DNA of 64,000 nucleotides from Alphaproteobacteria bacterium. Its GTDB lineage: Bacteria > Pseudomonadota > Alphaproteobacteria > JANSWW01. How positions within the stretch are numbered: the stretch's first letter is position 1; each line of letters opens with the position of its first letter. Below, in pieces: positions 10,444-19,147 of the stretch. Position numbers and translations under genes: made by a program. The notes beneath the pieces were generated by a model, which saw nothing but the letters and a program-made list of their open reading frames with translations, was not told where the DNA came from and searched no databases. Where the stretch lies: positions 62,001-126,000 of the forward strand of contig JANSWW010000012.1 of assembly GCA_024743275.1 (NCBI GenBank). Reading direction: 5' to 3'.

Positions 10444-11472
10444 ATGCCCTCCCCCACTATCCCGCTTTCCAGCGGATTTGTGCTGTCCGCCCCTGGCCTT
10501 GCCGTGCTCGCGGCCCTTGTGGCGTTTTATCCCAGCGAGGGTCGGGCCCAAGGTCCCGGCAGTCTCGACGAACCGCCCAAATGGTTCCCGATGATCACCG
10601 ACCTGGAACTCGACGAAATGTCGGACCGAACGGAGCCCCTCGTCGCGCAGACGCCGGGCAGCGCCGTCCCCTTCGCGGTGCCGAGGGAGGGCGAACCGCT
10701 GTGGGAAGCCGGTATTGGGGCGTTCACCACCTATGGCCCCGACTATCCCGCCTCCGCGTCCTACAGCCTCAATGGCCTGCCCTTCCCCTTCGTGGTCTAT
10801 CGCGGGGACTTCTTCCGGGTCGGTGAGGACGCGGCGGCGAAGATCGTCCCCTTCGAGACCGACCGGGTGGAGGCGAGCCTCTCCCTCGACGCGGCCTTCG
10901 GCGCCGACAGCAGCGACAACGACCTGCGTGCCGGCCTACCCGATCTCGACCCCCTGTTCGAGATCGGCCCGGAACTGATCCTGCGCGGCCCCCGTTTCAA
11001 TTTCGGGCCGCGGGGCATGGGTCAGATCGAACTGGCCCTGCAGGGACGCGCCGTGTTCTCGGTCGATCTTGGGGAGATCGAGCCGGAGTACCGCGGCCTG
11101 GTCTTCGAACCGAAGCTGCGGTACCGGCAACCCGGTATCGTCGGGGAGGGGTCGATCCTGTTCGCCTCCATCGATCCGATCTACGCGACCGAAGAACTGC
11201 ACGACTATTTCTATGAGGTCGAACCGCAATTCGCCCGCGCCGGCCGACCGGCCTATCAGGCGGAGGGCGGCTATCTCGGGACGACGCTGAGCGCGGGGCT
11301 CGGCATGGAGATCACCACGCGCCTCACCCTTTTCACCGGCGCCGAAGTCGGGATCTATGCGGGGGCGGCGAATTCCGATAGCCCTCTGTTCGAGGACGAG
11401 TTCACCGCCGCCGCCTTCCTCGGCTTCTCCTATGCGCTGTATCAGAGCGACACCCGGGTCACGCGGCGATAG
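10444..11472 (+). CDS. MipA/OmpV family outer-membrane protein
   Basis: A 342-residue protein with an N-terminal signal peptide (hydrophobic stretch about residues 12-30, likely cleaved after GRA). The mature part has alternating beta-strand character and the MipA/OmpV signatures: GIGAFTTYGPDYPAS, YRGDFFRVGEDAAAK, and a C-terminal strand ending in an aromatic-rich LGFSYALYQSD. The family are outer-membrane barrels variously implicated in peptidoglycan-machinery scaffolding or small-molecule passage. The start ATG 10444 gives the cleanest signal peptide. An in-frame upstream ATG at 10378 would put charged residues ahead of it. Confidence 0.78.
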   Translation: MPSPTIPLSSGFVLSAPGLAVLAALVAFYPSEGRAQGPGSLDEPPKWFPMITDLELDEMSDRTEPLVAQTPGSAVPFAVPREGEPLWEAGIGAFTTYGPDYPASASYSLNGLPFPFVVYRGDFFRVGEDAAAKIVPFETDRVEASLSLDAAFGADSSDNDLRAGLPDLDPLFEIGPELILRGPRFNFGPRGMGQIELALQGRAVFSVDLGEIEPEYRGLVFEPKLRYRQPGIVGEGSILFASIDPIYATEELHDYFYEVEPQFARAGRPAYQAEGGYLGTTLSAGLGMEITTRLTLFTGAEVGIYAGAANSDSPLFEDEFTAAAFLGFSYALYQSDTRVTRR

Positions 11473-11495
11473 CCTGACGGGAGAGCGCCGCCATC

Positions 11496-12377
11496 ATGTA
11501 TCTGGCCTTGTTGATGTTCGCCGGTGTGGCCTGGGGCTCCACCATGGTGTTGGCCAAGCTCTCGGTGGCGGACGGGCATGCGGCCATGGGCGTGGCCTGG
11601 TGGCAGGCGATGATCGGCGCCGTCCTGCTGGGCGCCCTCACCCATGTTCGGGGAAAACGGCTGCCGGTTTCGCGCCGGCATCTCATCTTCTATTTGGCGC
11701 TCGGGGCGCTTGGGACCGCCATTCCCCACTCGGTCTCCTTCACGGTGGCGAGCCATCTTCCCGCCAGCCTGCTCTCGGTGATCATTTCGACGGTCCCGCT
11801 GCTAACCTATGCCATCGCCGTGCCCATCGGCGCGGAGCGTCTTTCGGCGCAACGGGTGCTGGGAACCGGGTTGGGGATCGCCGGCATTCTGATCCTGTTG
11901 TCGCCGACCGCCGATCTCGGGATGGCCAGTGCGATCTGGATCGCGATCGCGTTGATCTCCCCACTCTGCTATGCGGTCGAGAACCTGACGCTTGATAAGG
12001 CGACGCCGCACGGGCTCGATCCGATCTCGACCCTCTGCGGCATGTCGCTTGGCGCCTTGATCCTGCTGACCCCGATCGTCCTTCTGCGCGGCGACTTCGT
12101 CAGCCCGGTCCCGCCCTGGGGAACCGACGACCTGGCCGTCGGCGCCATGGCCCTGATCCACATCGCCGCCTATACGACGCTGATCTACCTGATCGAGAAG
12201 GCCGGCCCCGTTTTCGCCTCCCAACTCGCCTATGTGGTCACGCTTTCCGGCGTCGCCTGGGGCATGGCCGTTCTGGCCGAGCGGCCCGGCGGCGGCTTCT
12301 GGATCGCCCTGGGGCTGCTGATCGCCGGCCTCGCCCTGGTCAATCCGCGTAGATCGGTCAGCACGAAGGACGCGTGA
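11496..12377 (+). CDS. EamA/DMT-family permease
   Basis: A 293-residue integral membrane protein with about ten predicted helices in two EamA halves (first half about 1-140, second about 150-290). The first helix carries GVAWGSTMVLAKLSV and the last ends in a short basic tail, NPRRSVS. Drug/metabolite transporters of this type export amino acids, nucleotides or other small molecules. The substrate is not readable here. It starts at ATG 11496 with GGGAGA upstream, 23 bases after the MipA-like gene. It precedes the arsenic cassette but is separated from it by that operon's own promoter. Confidence 0.87.
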   Translation: MYLALLMFAGVAWGSTMVLAKLSVADGHAAMGVAWWQAMIGAVLLGALTHVRGKRLPVSRRHLIFYLALGALGTAIPHSVSFTVASHLPASLLSVIISTVPLLTYAIAVPIGAERLSAQRVLGTGLGIAGILILLSPTADLGMASAIWIAIALISPLCYAVENLTLDKATPHGLDPISTLCGMSLGALILLTPIVLLRGDFVSPVPPWGTDDLAVGAMALIHIAAYTTLIYLIEKAGPVFASQLAYVVTLSGVAWGMAVLAERPGGGFWIALGLLIAGLALVNPRRSVSTKDA

Positions 12378-12393
12378 ACCGGGTGGAATCCGG

Positions 12394-12438
12394 TTGCGGA
12401 CGCCTTGGACATCGAGTATTCATGATTTCATGAATACT
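12394..12438 (+). promoter_or_regulatory. arsR promoter/operator with perfect palindrome over the start codon
   Basis: A perfect 10-bp inverted repeat, AGTATTCATG (12415-12424) and CATGAATACT (12429-12438) with ATTT between, is exactly the kind of site bound by an ArsR dimer. The right arm contains the ATG start (12430). A promoter can be drawn as TTGCGG (12394-12399), 17 bases, then TATTCA (12417-12422), which places transcription start at about the ATG. No Shine-Dalgarno sequence precedes the ATG, so a leaderless message is likely. Confidence 0.7.
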
Positions 12439-13299
12439 TCACCCAGCATAGATGCCCTGACCGCCCTCGGCCACCCCGGCCGGCTGGCGGTGTTCCGGCT
12501 GCTCGCCCGCCGCGCGCCCGACGGTGTGCGGCCCAGCGAGTTGGCCGAGGCCCTGTCGCTGAAGGCCAACACGCTTTCCGTCTATGTCACCACCCTGACC
12601 CGGGCCGGCCTGCTGCGATCCTGGCGCGACGGCCAATCGGTCTTTTACGGGATCGATTTCGACCGGGTCGGCGCCCTTGTGGATTTTCTCGTCAACGACT
12701 GCTGCCGCGGCCGGCCGGAACTGACGGCGCCCCTGGCGCCCAGCGCCGACCGCGCAACCGAAGGGAACGCCCCCATGCCGACCGATGTCTTCAATGTGCT
12801 GTTCATCTGTACCGGCAATTCGGCCCGGTCGATCTTCGCCGAGGCGATCCTGACCCAGGAGGGCGCCGGCAAGTTCCGCGCTTTTTCCGCCGGCACCAAG
12901 CCCTATTCCGAGCTCAATCCCCACGCGATCGAGGTTCTGAAGAAACTCGGTCACGACGTGTCGGGTCTGCGGGCCAAGAACATGGCGGAGTTCCAGACAC
13001 CCGACGCCCCGAAAATGGACTTCGTCTTCACGGTCTGCGACCAGGCTGCCAACGAGGAATGCCCGCCTTGGCCGGGTCAGCCGGTCTCGGCCCATTGGGG
13101 CATGCCCGACCCGGTCAAAGTGGACGGGACGGAGGCGGAAAAGGCCCTCGCCTTCATGGCGACCTACCGGACCCTGCGCCACCGGCTGGACGGCTTCCGC
13201 GCCCTCCCCTTCGAAAGCCTCGACCGCCTTTCGCTCCAACAGAGACTGGACGAGATCGGCCGTGAAGCCGCCTTGGGCGAGGCCGATCCGATCCAATAG
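12430..13299 (+). CDS. ArsR repressor-ArsC arsenate reductase fusion
   Basis: A 289-residue two-domain protein. Residues 1-100 are an ArsR winged helix ([17 protein letters not shown], then [20 protein letters not shown]). Residues 115-270 are a low-molecular-weight phosphatase-type ArsC with the P-loop Cys127-x5-Arg133 (CTGNSAR) and a further cysteine pair in [15 protein letters not shown]. The fusion would join arsenic sensing to arsenate reduction. Start ATG 12430 lies in the operator palindrome; no better in-frame start has a ribosome site. Downstream gapdh and arsJ follow closely. The metalloid-binding residues of the repressor half are not certain; cysteines at about 90-91 (DCCRG) are candidates. 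Confidence 0.92.
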   Translation: MNTSPSIDALTALGHPGRLAVFRLLARRAPDGVRPSELAEALSLKANTLSVYVTTLTRAGLLRSWRDGQSVFYGIDFDRVGALVDFLVNDCCRGRPELTAPLAPSADRATEGNAPMPTDVFNVLFICTGNSARSIFAEAILTQEGAGKFRAFSAGTKPYSELNPHAIEVLKKLGHDVSGLRAKNMAEFQTPDAPKMDFVFTVCDQAANEECPPWPGQPVSAHWGMPDPVKVDGTEAEKALAFMATYRTLRHRLDGFRALPFESLDRLSLQQRLDEIGREAALGEADPIQ

Positions 13300-13313
13300 G
13301 GAAAAACAGAGAC

Positions 13314-14327
13314 ATGAAGGTAGCGATCAACGGTTTCGGCCGGATGGGCAGGCTCGGCCTCAGGGCGGGGTTCGACGATGCAGCCTATGACATTGTGGCG
13401 ATCAACGAGATCACCGGCGGTCCCGAAACGGCCGCCCATCTTTTGGAGTTCGATTCGGTTCAAGGCCGCTGGCGGCGCGGGATCGATCACGGCTCGGCCC
13501 ATATTACCGTCGGCGGAAGCACCATCGCGTTTTCCGACGCGAAGACGCCGGCGGACATCCCCTGGACCGGCGACGACGTGGATGTGGTTTTGGAATGCAC
13601 CGGCAGGTTCAAGACCGTGGCGTCTCTCCAGCCCTATTTCGAGAAGGGCATCAAGAAGGTCATCGTCTCCGCCCCGGTGAAGGAGGAAGGCGCGCTCAAC
13701 CTGGTGATGGGCGTCAATCAGCATCTCTACGACCCGGCGGTCCACGACATCCTGACCGCCGCCTCCTGCACCACCAACTGCCTCGCCCCGGTGGTGAAGG
13801 TGGTGCATGAGAACATCGGGATCGTGCATGGCTCCATGACCACCATCCACGATGTGACGAACACCCAGGTCATCGTCGACAAGCCGATGAAGGATCTGCG
13901 GCGCTCCCGCTCGGCGCTCAACTCGCTCATCCCGACGACGACCGGCTCGGCGACCGCGATCACGATCATCTATCCGGAACTCAAGGGAAAGCTGAACGGC
14001 CATGCCGTGCGGGTGCCGCTGCTGACCGGATCGCTGACCGACTGCGTCTTCGAGGTCGCCCGGGATACCAGCGTCGAGGAGGTCAACGCCCTGATGAAGG
14101 CGGCGGCCGAGAAGGGTCCGCTCGAGGGCATCCTCGGCTATGAGGAAAAGCCGCTGGTCTCCTCGGACTTTGTCGGCGATCCCCGCTCCGGCATCGTCGA
14201 CGCGCTCTCCACCATGGTCGTCGATCGGCGCCAGGTGAAGATCTATGCCTGGTACGACAACGAGTGGGGCTACATGAACCGGATGATGGAGATGACCCGC
14301 ATGGTCGTCGACAGCCTCGAAGGATAA
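13314..14327 (+). CDS. ArsJ-associated glyceraldehyde-3-phosphate dehydrogenase
   Basis: A 337-residue GAPDH. The Rossmann N-terminus is [18 protein letters not shown], the catalytic Cys152 is in [11 protein letters not shown], and the C-terminal [11 protein letters not shown] is conserved. Placed between ArsR-ArsC and ArsJ, it matches the known pairing in which GAPDH uses arsenate in place of phosphate to form 1-arseno-3-phosphoglycerate, which ArsJ then exports. It begins 14 bases after the fusion gene and ends 5 bases before arsJ, so it is cotranscribed. It is unlikely to be the main glycolytic GAPDH, though catalysis with phosphate should still be possible. Confidence 0.93.
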   Translation: MKVAINGFGRMGRLGLRAGFDDAAYDIVAINEITGGPETAAHLLEFDSVQGRWRRGIDHGSAHITVGGSTIAFSDAKTPADIPWTGDDVDVVLECTGRFKTVASLQPYFEKGIKKVIVSAPVKEEGALNLVMGVNQHLYDPAVHDILTAASCTTNCLAPVVKVVHENIGIVHGSMTTIHDVTNTQVIVDKPMKDLRRSRSALNSLIPTTTGSATAITIIYPELKGKLNGHAVRVPLLTGSLTDCVFEVARDTSVEEVNALMKAAAEKGPLEGILGYEEKPLVSSDFVGDPRSGIVDALSTMVVDRRQVKIYAWYDNEWGYMNRMMEMTRMVVDSLEG

Positions 14328-14332
14328 CGGTC

Positions 14333-15580
14333 ATGGCGTCGACCGACCCCCGGGCCAGCCTGCCCGGAAGCCTCAGGGACTACGGCATCGTCACGGCCGC
14401 CTATTGGGCGTTCACGCTCACCGATGGCGCGCTGCGCATGCTGGTCCTGCTCTATTTCCACGGGCTGGGCTATTCGCCCCTGGATCTGGCGACACTCTTC
14501 CTGCTCTACGAGGCGATGGGAATCGTCACCAATTTCTTCGGCGGCTGGATCGGCGCCCATTTCGGCTTGCGAGTCACGCTCTTCGCCGGCCTTGCGGTCC
14601 AGATCGCCGCCCTCACCGCGCTCTCCTTCCTCGATCCGACCTGGGCGCTCGGGCTCTCGGTCGCCTTCGTCATGGGGACCCAGGCGCTGTCCGGCGTCGC
14701 CAAGGATCTCACCAAGATGAGCTCCAAATCGGCGGTCAAGTCCGTCGTCAAAAAGGGCGATCAGGGCGGGCTGTTCAAATGGGTGGCGGTGCTGACCGGG
14801 TCCAAGAACGCGCTCAAGGGCGCGGGCTTCTTCCTCGGCGGCCTCCTTTTGGAGGTGCTCGGCTTCCAACACGCGCTCTATGCCATGGCGGCGATGCTGG
14901 CGGTCGTTCTGATCGGTGCGGTGGGCTTCGTCACAGCCGATCTCGGTAAGGCCAAGACCAAGATCGCCGGCAAGGATCTGTTCTCGAAAACCCGCGAAAT
15001 CAACCTTCTATCGGCGGCCCGGGTCTTCCTGTTCGCCAGCCGCGATGTCTGGTTCGTCGTCGCCGTCCCGATCTTCCTCTACGACATGGCGGGCTGGAGC
15101 TTCACCCAGGTCGGCACCTTCATGGCCGCCTGGGTCATCGGCTACGGCATGGTCCAGGCGGCCGCCCCGAAGCTGCTCGGAAAGAATTCGGCGGAGAGCG
15201 GCCCGGTCCGGGCGAAATGGCTCTGCGCGGCCCTCACCCTTATTCCGGCCGGCATGGCGGTGACCCTGATGGGGCCTGACACCATCCCGATCCTGATCGG
15301 CGGCCTGCTGGTCTACGGGGTGGTCTTCGCGCTCAACTCTTCGGTCCACAGCTATCTGATCGTCGCCTACTCGGACCACGACAAGGTGGCCCTCAATGTC
15401 GGCTTCTACTACATGGCGAACGCGGCGGGTAGGCTAGGCGGAACCTTCCTGTCGGGGCTCGTCTATCAGCTCCACGGCATGGAGGGGGCGCTCTGGGCGT
15501 CCTGCGCCCTGCTGGCCCTGACGCTGGTCTTCACATTGCCGCTGAAGCCGGCGATCAGCGCTCGGTCAGCGCCAGCTTGA
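14333..15580 (+). CDS. arsJ: Organoarsenical efflux transporter ArsJ
   Basis: A 415-residue major-facilitator protein with about 11-12 helices. The ArsJ signatures are strong: VTAAYWAFTLTDGALRMLVL near the N-terminus, GVAKDLTKMSSKSAVK around residue 120, and VLTGSKNALKGAGFFLGG about residue 155. ArsJ exports 1-arseno-3-phosphoglycerate, which then breaks down to arsenate outside. ATG 14333 follows the gapdh stop by 5 bases. Its 3' end overlaps the convergent lysE gene by 26 bases. No Acr3 or ArsB arsenite pump is present in the window. Confidence 0.95.
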   Translation: MASTDPRASLPGSLRDYGIVTAAYWAFTLTDGALRMLVLLYFHGLGYSPLDLATLFLLYEAMGIVTNFFGGWIGAHFGLRVTLFAGLAVQIAALTALSFLDPTWALGLSVAFVMGTQALSGVAKDLTKMSSKSAVKSVVKKGDQGGLFKWVAVLTGSKNALKGAGFFLGGLLLEVLGFQHALYAMAAMLAVVLIGAVGFVTADLGKAKTKIAGKDLFSKTREINLLSAARVFLFASRDVWFVVAVPIFLYDMAGWSFTQVGTFMAAWVIGYGMVQAAAPKLLGKNSAESGPVRAKWLCAALTLIPAGMAVTLMGPDTIPILIGGLLVYGVVFALNSSVHSYLIVAYSDHDKVALNVGFYYMANAAGRLGGTFLSGLVYQLHGMEGALWASCALLALTLVFTLPLKPAISARSAPA

Positions 15581-16187
15581 CCCCCAGGCCCATCAGGATC
15601 GACCCGCCGATCCAGCGGGTGATTCGCTGCATCCCGACGCTCTCCTTCAGCTTCTTGAGGATCAGGCTGGTCGACAGCACGGCCACGACATCGGCGGACG
15701 AGAAGGCGAAATTCACGATGGTCCCGAGAATGAGGAACTGGGCCCAGATCGGCAGGCCCGCCGCCGGATCGACGAATTGCGGCAGGAAGGCGATGAAGAA
15801 CAGCGCCACTTTCGGATTGAGGATCTCCACCAGCATGCTTTCGCCGAAGGCGCGCGCCCGGCTCTTCTTCCGCAGATGGGGCAGCGCGTCGAGATCCGCC
15901 CCTTTCGCGCGGATGACGTTGAAGCCCAGCCAGATCAGATACATCGCCCCCAGGGTCTTCACGACGACATAGGCCTCCGGCACATGGATGAAAAAGGCGG
16001 ACAGTCCCAGGGTCGCGGCGATCACATGGAGATAGCAGCCGATATGGATGCCGAAGGCGGCCATGAATCCGCCACGCTTCCCGGACGCGAGGGTCTGGGC
16101 GACGGTGTAGAGCAGCGCCGGTCCGGGCATATAGGCGAACAAAAGGGTCGCGAGCGCGAACGGGATAAGATAATCGGTCGACGGCAT
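15555..16187 (-). CDS. LysE-family amino-acid exporter
   Basis: A 210-residue membrane protein with about six helices. The LysE/RhtB signature is present: the first helix is followed by MPGPALLYTVAQTLASGKRGG, and further on come LGAMYLIWLGFNVIR and NPKVALFFIAFLPQF. The family exports amino acids such as lysine, threonine or homoserine lactone. The substrate is unknown here. ATG 16187 is chosen because GGAGG lies 5 bases upstream; frames open further upstream lack this. The 3' end overlaps arsJ on the other strand. Confidence 0.9.
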   Translation of the reverse strand: MPSTDYLIPFALATLLFAYMPGPALLYTVAQTLASGKRGGFMAAFGIHIGCYLHVIAATLGLSAFFIHVPEAYVVVKTLGAMYLIWLGFNVIRAKGADLDALPHLRKKSRARAFGESMLVEILNPKVALFFIAFLPQFVDPAAGLPIWAQFLILGTIVNFAFSSADVVAVLSTSLILKKLKESVGMQRITRWIGGSILMGLGVKLALTER

Positions 16188-16303
16188 GACGGCCTCCGCT
16201 ACCGGCGCCCCTTGCAGGGGGCTCATGCTGGCGTTATCCAAACACTCCCTATATCACGATCGAGTTTCTTCGTTCCCGAAAGATCGTCTTCGAAAGATCG
16301 ACC

Positions 16304-17647
16304 ATGACAACCCTTGTCCGTTTCGCGCCGAGCCCCACCGGCCAGATCCACCTCGGCAACACCTTTATCGCCCTGGTGAACTGGCTGCATGCCCGCAAGA
16401 CCGGCGGCGATTTCCTGCTGCGGATGGACGACACCGACGTCGAACGGTCGACCGTCGAGTATATGGAGGGGATCAAGGCCGATCTGACCTGGCTCGGTCT
16501 CGACTGGGATCGTTATGAACAGCAGTCCCTTCGCACCGACCGCTATGACGCGGCGGCGGAAAAGCTCAAGCAAATGGGCCGGCTCTATCCCTGCTACGAG
16601 ACGCCGGAGGAATTGGGCCTGAAACGGAAGGCGCAGCTCAACGCCGGCCGGCCGCCGGTCTACGACCGCGCCGCCCTCAAGTTGACCGACGCCGAGCGGG
16701 CCGCCTTCGAGGCCGACGGCCGGAAACCCCATTGGCGTTTCAAGCTCGACCAGGTGGTGGTGTCCTGGACCGATATGACCGCCGGCCCGCAGCATTACGA
16801 TCTCGGCTCGGTCAGCGACCCGGTCCTGATCCGTGAGAACGGCATTCCGGTCTACACGCTCGCCAGTGTCGTCGACGATGGCGAGATGGGCGTGACCGAC
16901 GTCATCCGCGGCCATGACCATCTGCCGAACCAGGCGGTGCAGATGCAGCTTCTGGAGGCGCTCGGCTTCGATCAGCCGAAGACCGCCCATCTGCCGCTGT
17001 TGATGGGGATGGACGGCAAGCCGCTGTCGAAACGCCTCGACTCGAACGCGGTTTCGGGTCTGCGCGGGCTCGGCTTCGAACCCCAGGCGGTGACCTCCCT
17101 GCTGCTCTGCCTGGGTCAGGGCGACGCGCCGGAGCCGATCATTACCATGGACGCCCTGGTGGAGGCCTTCGATCTCGGCAATTTCGGTCGGGCGACTCCG
17201 AAATTCGCCCTCGACGACATGAAGACGATGAACGGCCGGGTACTCCATGCCCTGGCCTACGAGGCGGTCGCCGACCGCCTCACGGACATGGGCATCGAGG
17301 GCGGGGCCGCGTTCTGGGAAGTCGCCCGGAACAATGTCACTTTCCTCACCGATGCCAAGGAATGGTGGGAGGTGATCAAGGGTCCCATCGAGCCGCAGAT
17401 CGATTCAGACGACGTCGCCTTCATGATGGAGGCCTCGGGCCTGTTCCCGGACGGCGAGGTCACCGGCCAGACCTGGGATATCTGGACCAAAGAGGTCAAG
17501 GAGGCGACGGGCCGCAAGGGCAAGACCCTGTTCAAGCCGCTGCGTCTGGCCTTGACCGCCCGGGATCACGGGCCGGAGCTCAAGGATCTTTTGCCCCTCA
17601 TCGGTCGGGACCGATGTCTGGCGCGGCTCACCGGCGATTTCGCCTGA
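16304..17647 (+). CDS. gltX: Glutamyl-tRNA synthetase (short form)
   Basis: A class I synthetase of 447 residues. The HIGH-region equivalent is [11 protein letters not shown] (residues 9-19). The KMSKS equivalent is PLSKR at 240-244. It is shorter than the ~470-residue main type, and many alphaproteobacteria have two GltX enzymes, one charging tRNA-Gln for amidation and one tRNA-Glu. Which role this copy has cannot be told here. The gene is followed 35 bases later by cysS, a pairing seen in several alphaproteobacteria. The ribosome site upstream of ATG 16304 is weak. Confidence 0.94.
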   Translation: MTTLVRFAPSPTGQIHLGNTFIALVNWLHARKTGGDFLLRMDDTDVERSTVEYMEGIKADLTWLGLDWDRYEQQSLRTDRYDAAAEKLKQMGRLYPCYETPEELGLKRKAQLNAGRPPVYDRAALKLTDAERAAFEADGRKPHWRFKLDQVVVSWTDMTAGPQHYDLGSVSDPVLIRENGIPVYTLASVVDDGEMGVTDVIRGHDHLPNQAVQMQLLEALGFDQPKTAHLPLLMGMDGKPLSKRLDSNAVSGLRGLGFEPQAVTSLLLCLGQGDAPEPIITMDALVEAFDLGNFGRATPKFALDDMKTMNGRVLHALAYEAVADRLTDMGIEGGAAFWEVARNNVTFLTDAKEWWEVIKGPIEPQIDSDDVAFMMEASGLFPDGEVTGQTWDIWTKEVKEATGRKGKTLFKPLRLALTARDHGPELKDLLPLIGRDRCLARLTGDFA

Positions 17648-17682
17648 CCCGCCCCCAGACTCCACAGACCGAGGAGGCCGGC

Positions 17683-19068
17683 ATGACCGCCCTCACCCTG
17701 AAATTCCACAATACGCTCACCCGGCGGAAGGAAGACTTCACGCCGATCGATCCGGACCGGGTCCGCATGTATGTCTGCGGCCCGACGGTCTATGACTACG
17801 CCCATATCGGCAACGCCCGCCCGGCGGTCGTCTTCGACGTGCTCTACCGGCTGCTGCGCCATGTCTACGGGCCGGACCATGTGACCTATGCCCGGAACAT
17901 CACCGATATCGACGACAAGATCATGGCCCGCTCGAAAGAAAGCGGTGAAAGCGTCGCCTCGATCACTAGGAGGACGGCCCAACAATACGTCGACGACATG
18001 GCCGCGCTCGGCGTCATGGAGATGGATGTCCAGCCGCGTGCCACCGATCATGTCGGCGAGATGATCGATCTGATGCGGGTGTTGATCGACAAGGGCCACG
18101 CCTACGCGGCGGAGGGGCATGTCCTGTTCGACGTCCCGTCCATGCCCCGTTACGGGGAGTTGTCGCGGCGCAGCCAGGACGAGATCATCGCCGGCGCCCG
18201 GGTCGACGTCGCCCCCTACAAACGCAATCCAAGCGACTTCGTCCTCTGGAAACCCTCCGCCGACGACCAGCCCGGTTGGGACAGCCCCTGGGGACGGGGC
18301 CGTCCGGGCTGGCATATCGAGTGCTCGGCCATGGCGGCAGAGCATCTCGGCAAGACCTTCGACATCCATGGCGGCGGCCAGGATCTGGTGTTCCCGCACC
18401 ATGAGAACGAGATCGCCCAGTCGGTGTGCGCCCACGGCACCGAGCGGATGGCGAACTATTGGCTGCACAACGGCTTCATCAACATCGATAAGGAAAAGAT
18501 GTCGAAGTCTCTCGGGAACTTCGTCACCGTTCATGACCTGCTCGAAGAGCATCCGGGCGAGGCAATCCGTCTGGGCCTGCTGAGCGCGCAGTACCGGCAG
18601 CCCCTGAGCTGGTCGGACGCGCTTATCCGCGAGCAGAAGGCCGTTCTCGACCGGCTCTACCGGGCGCTTGAGGGCATGCCGGGAACCGAGGCGGCGTTGC
18701 CGGACGAGGCGGTGTTGTCGGCTTTGGCGGACGATCTCAACACACCGGCGGCCCTGGCGCGGATGCACGAGCTCGCAACCGCGATCAACAAGGCATCGGC
18801 AACGGAGAAGCCGTCCCTGCAGGCCAAACTGAAAGCGTCGGGATATCTTCTGGGCATTCTGCAGCAGGACCCTGAGGCCTGGTTCAAGGGTGCCCCCCAG
18901 GAAGCGGGCGGCCTGTCGGACGCCGACATCGAGGCGATGATCACCGGCCGGGCCGATGCGCGGAAGGCAAAGGATTTCGCCGAGGCGGACCGGATCCGCG
19001 ACGCCCTGACCGCGGCCGGGATCGTCCTGGAGGATGGCCCTGCCGGCACGACTTGGCGCCGCCAATGA
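17683..19068 (+). CDS. cysS: Cysteinyl-tRNA synthetase
   Basis: A class I synthetase of 461 residues, a normal family length. HIGN is at residues 41-44 in [11 protein letters not shown] and KMSKS at 272-276. Zinc ligands are visible as Cys32 in VCGPTVYD, Cys in WHIECSAMA, and His-His in [12 protein letters not shown]. The C-terminal helical anticodon-binding region ends in [25 protein letters not shown] 17683 follows GAGGAGG. It lies directly after gltX. Confidence 0.97.
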   Translation: MTALTLKFHNTLTRRKEDFTPIDPDRVRMYVCGPTVYDYAHIGNARPAVVFDVLYRLLRHVYGPDHVTYARNITDIDDKIMARSKESGESVASITRRTAQQYVDDMAALGVMEMDVQPRATDHVGEMIDLMRVLIDKGHAYAAEGHVLFDVPSMPRYGELSRRSQDEIIAGARVDVAPYKRNPSDFVLWKPSADDQPGWDSPWGRGRPGWHIECSAMAAEHLGKTFDIHGGGQDLVFPHHENEIAQSVCAHGTERMANYWLHNGFINIDKEKMSKSLGNFVTVHDLLEEHPGEAIRLGLLSAQYRQPLSWSDALIREQKAVLDRLYRALEGMPGTEAALPDEAVLSALADDLNTPAALARMHELATAINKASATEKPSLQAKLKASGYLLGILQQDPEAWFKGAPQEAGGLSDADIEAMITGRADARKAKDFAEADRIRDALTAAGIVLEDGPAGTTWRRQ

Positions 19069-19147
19069 ATTGTTAAAAAACAACCATTGATCGCTTCCAA
19101 ACCACTCTTCATACTTCCGAGGGAGTTCATGGGGAGCATACGCAGTG

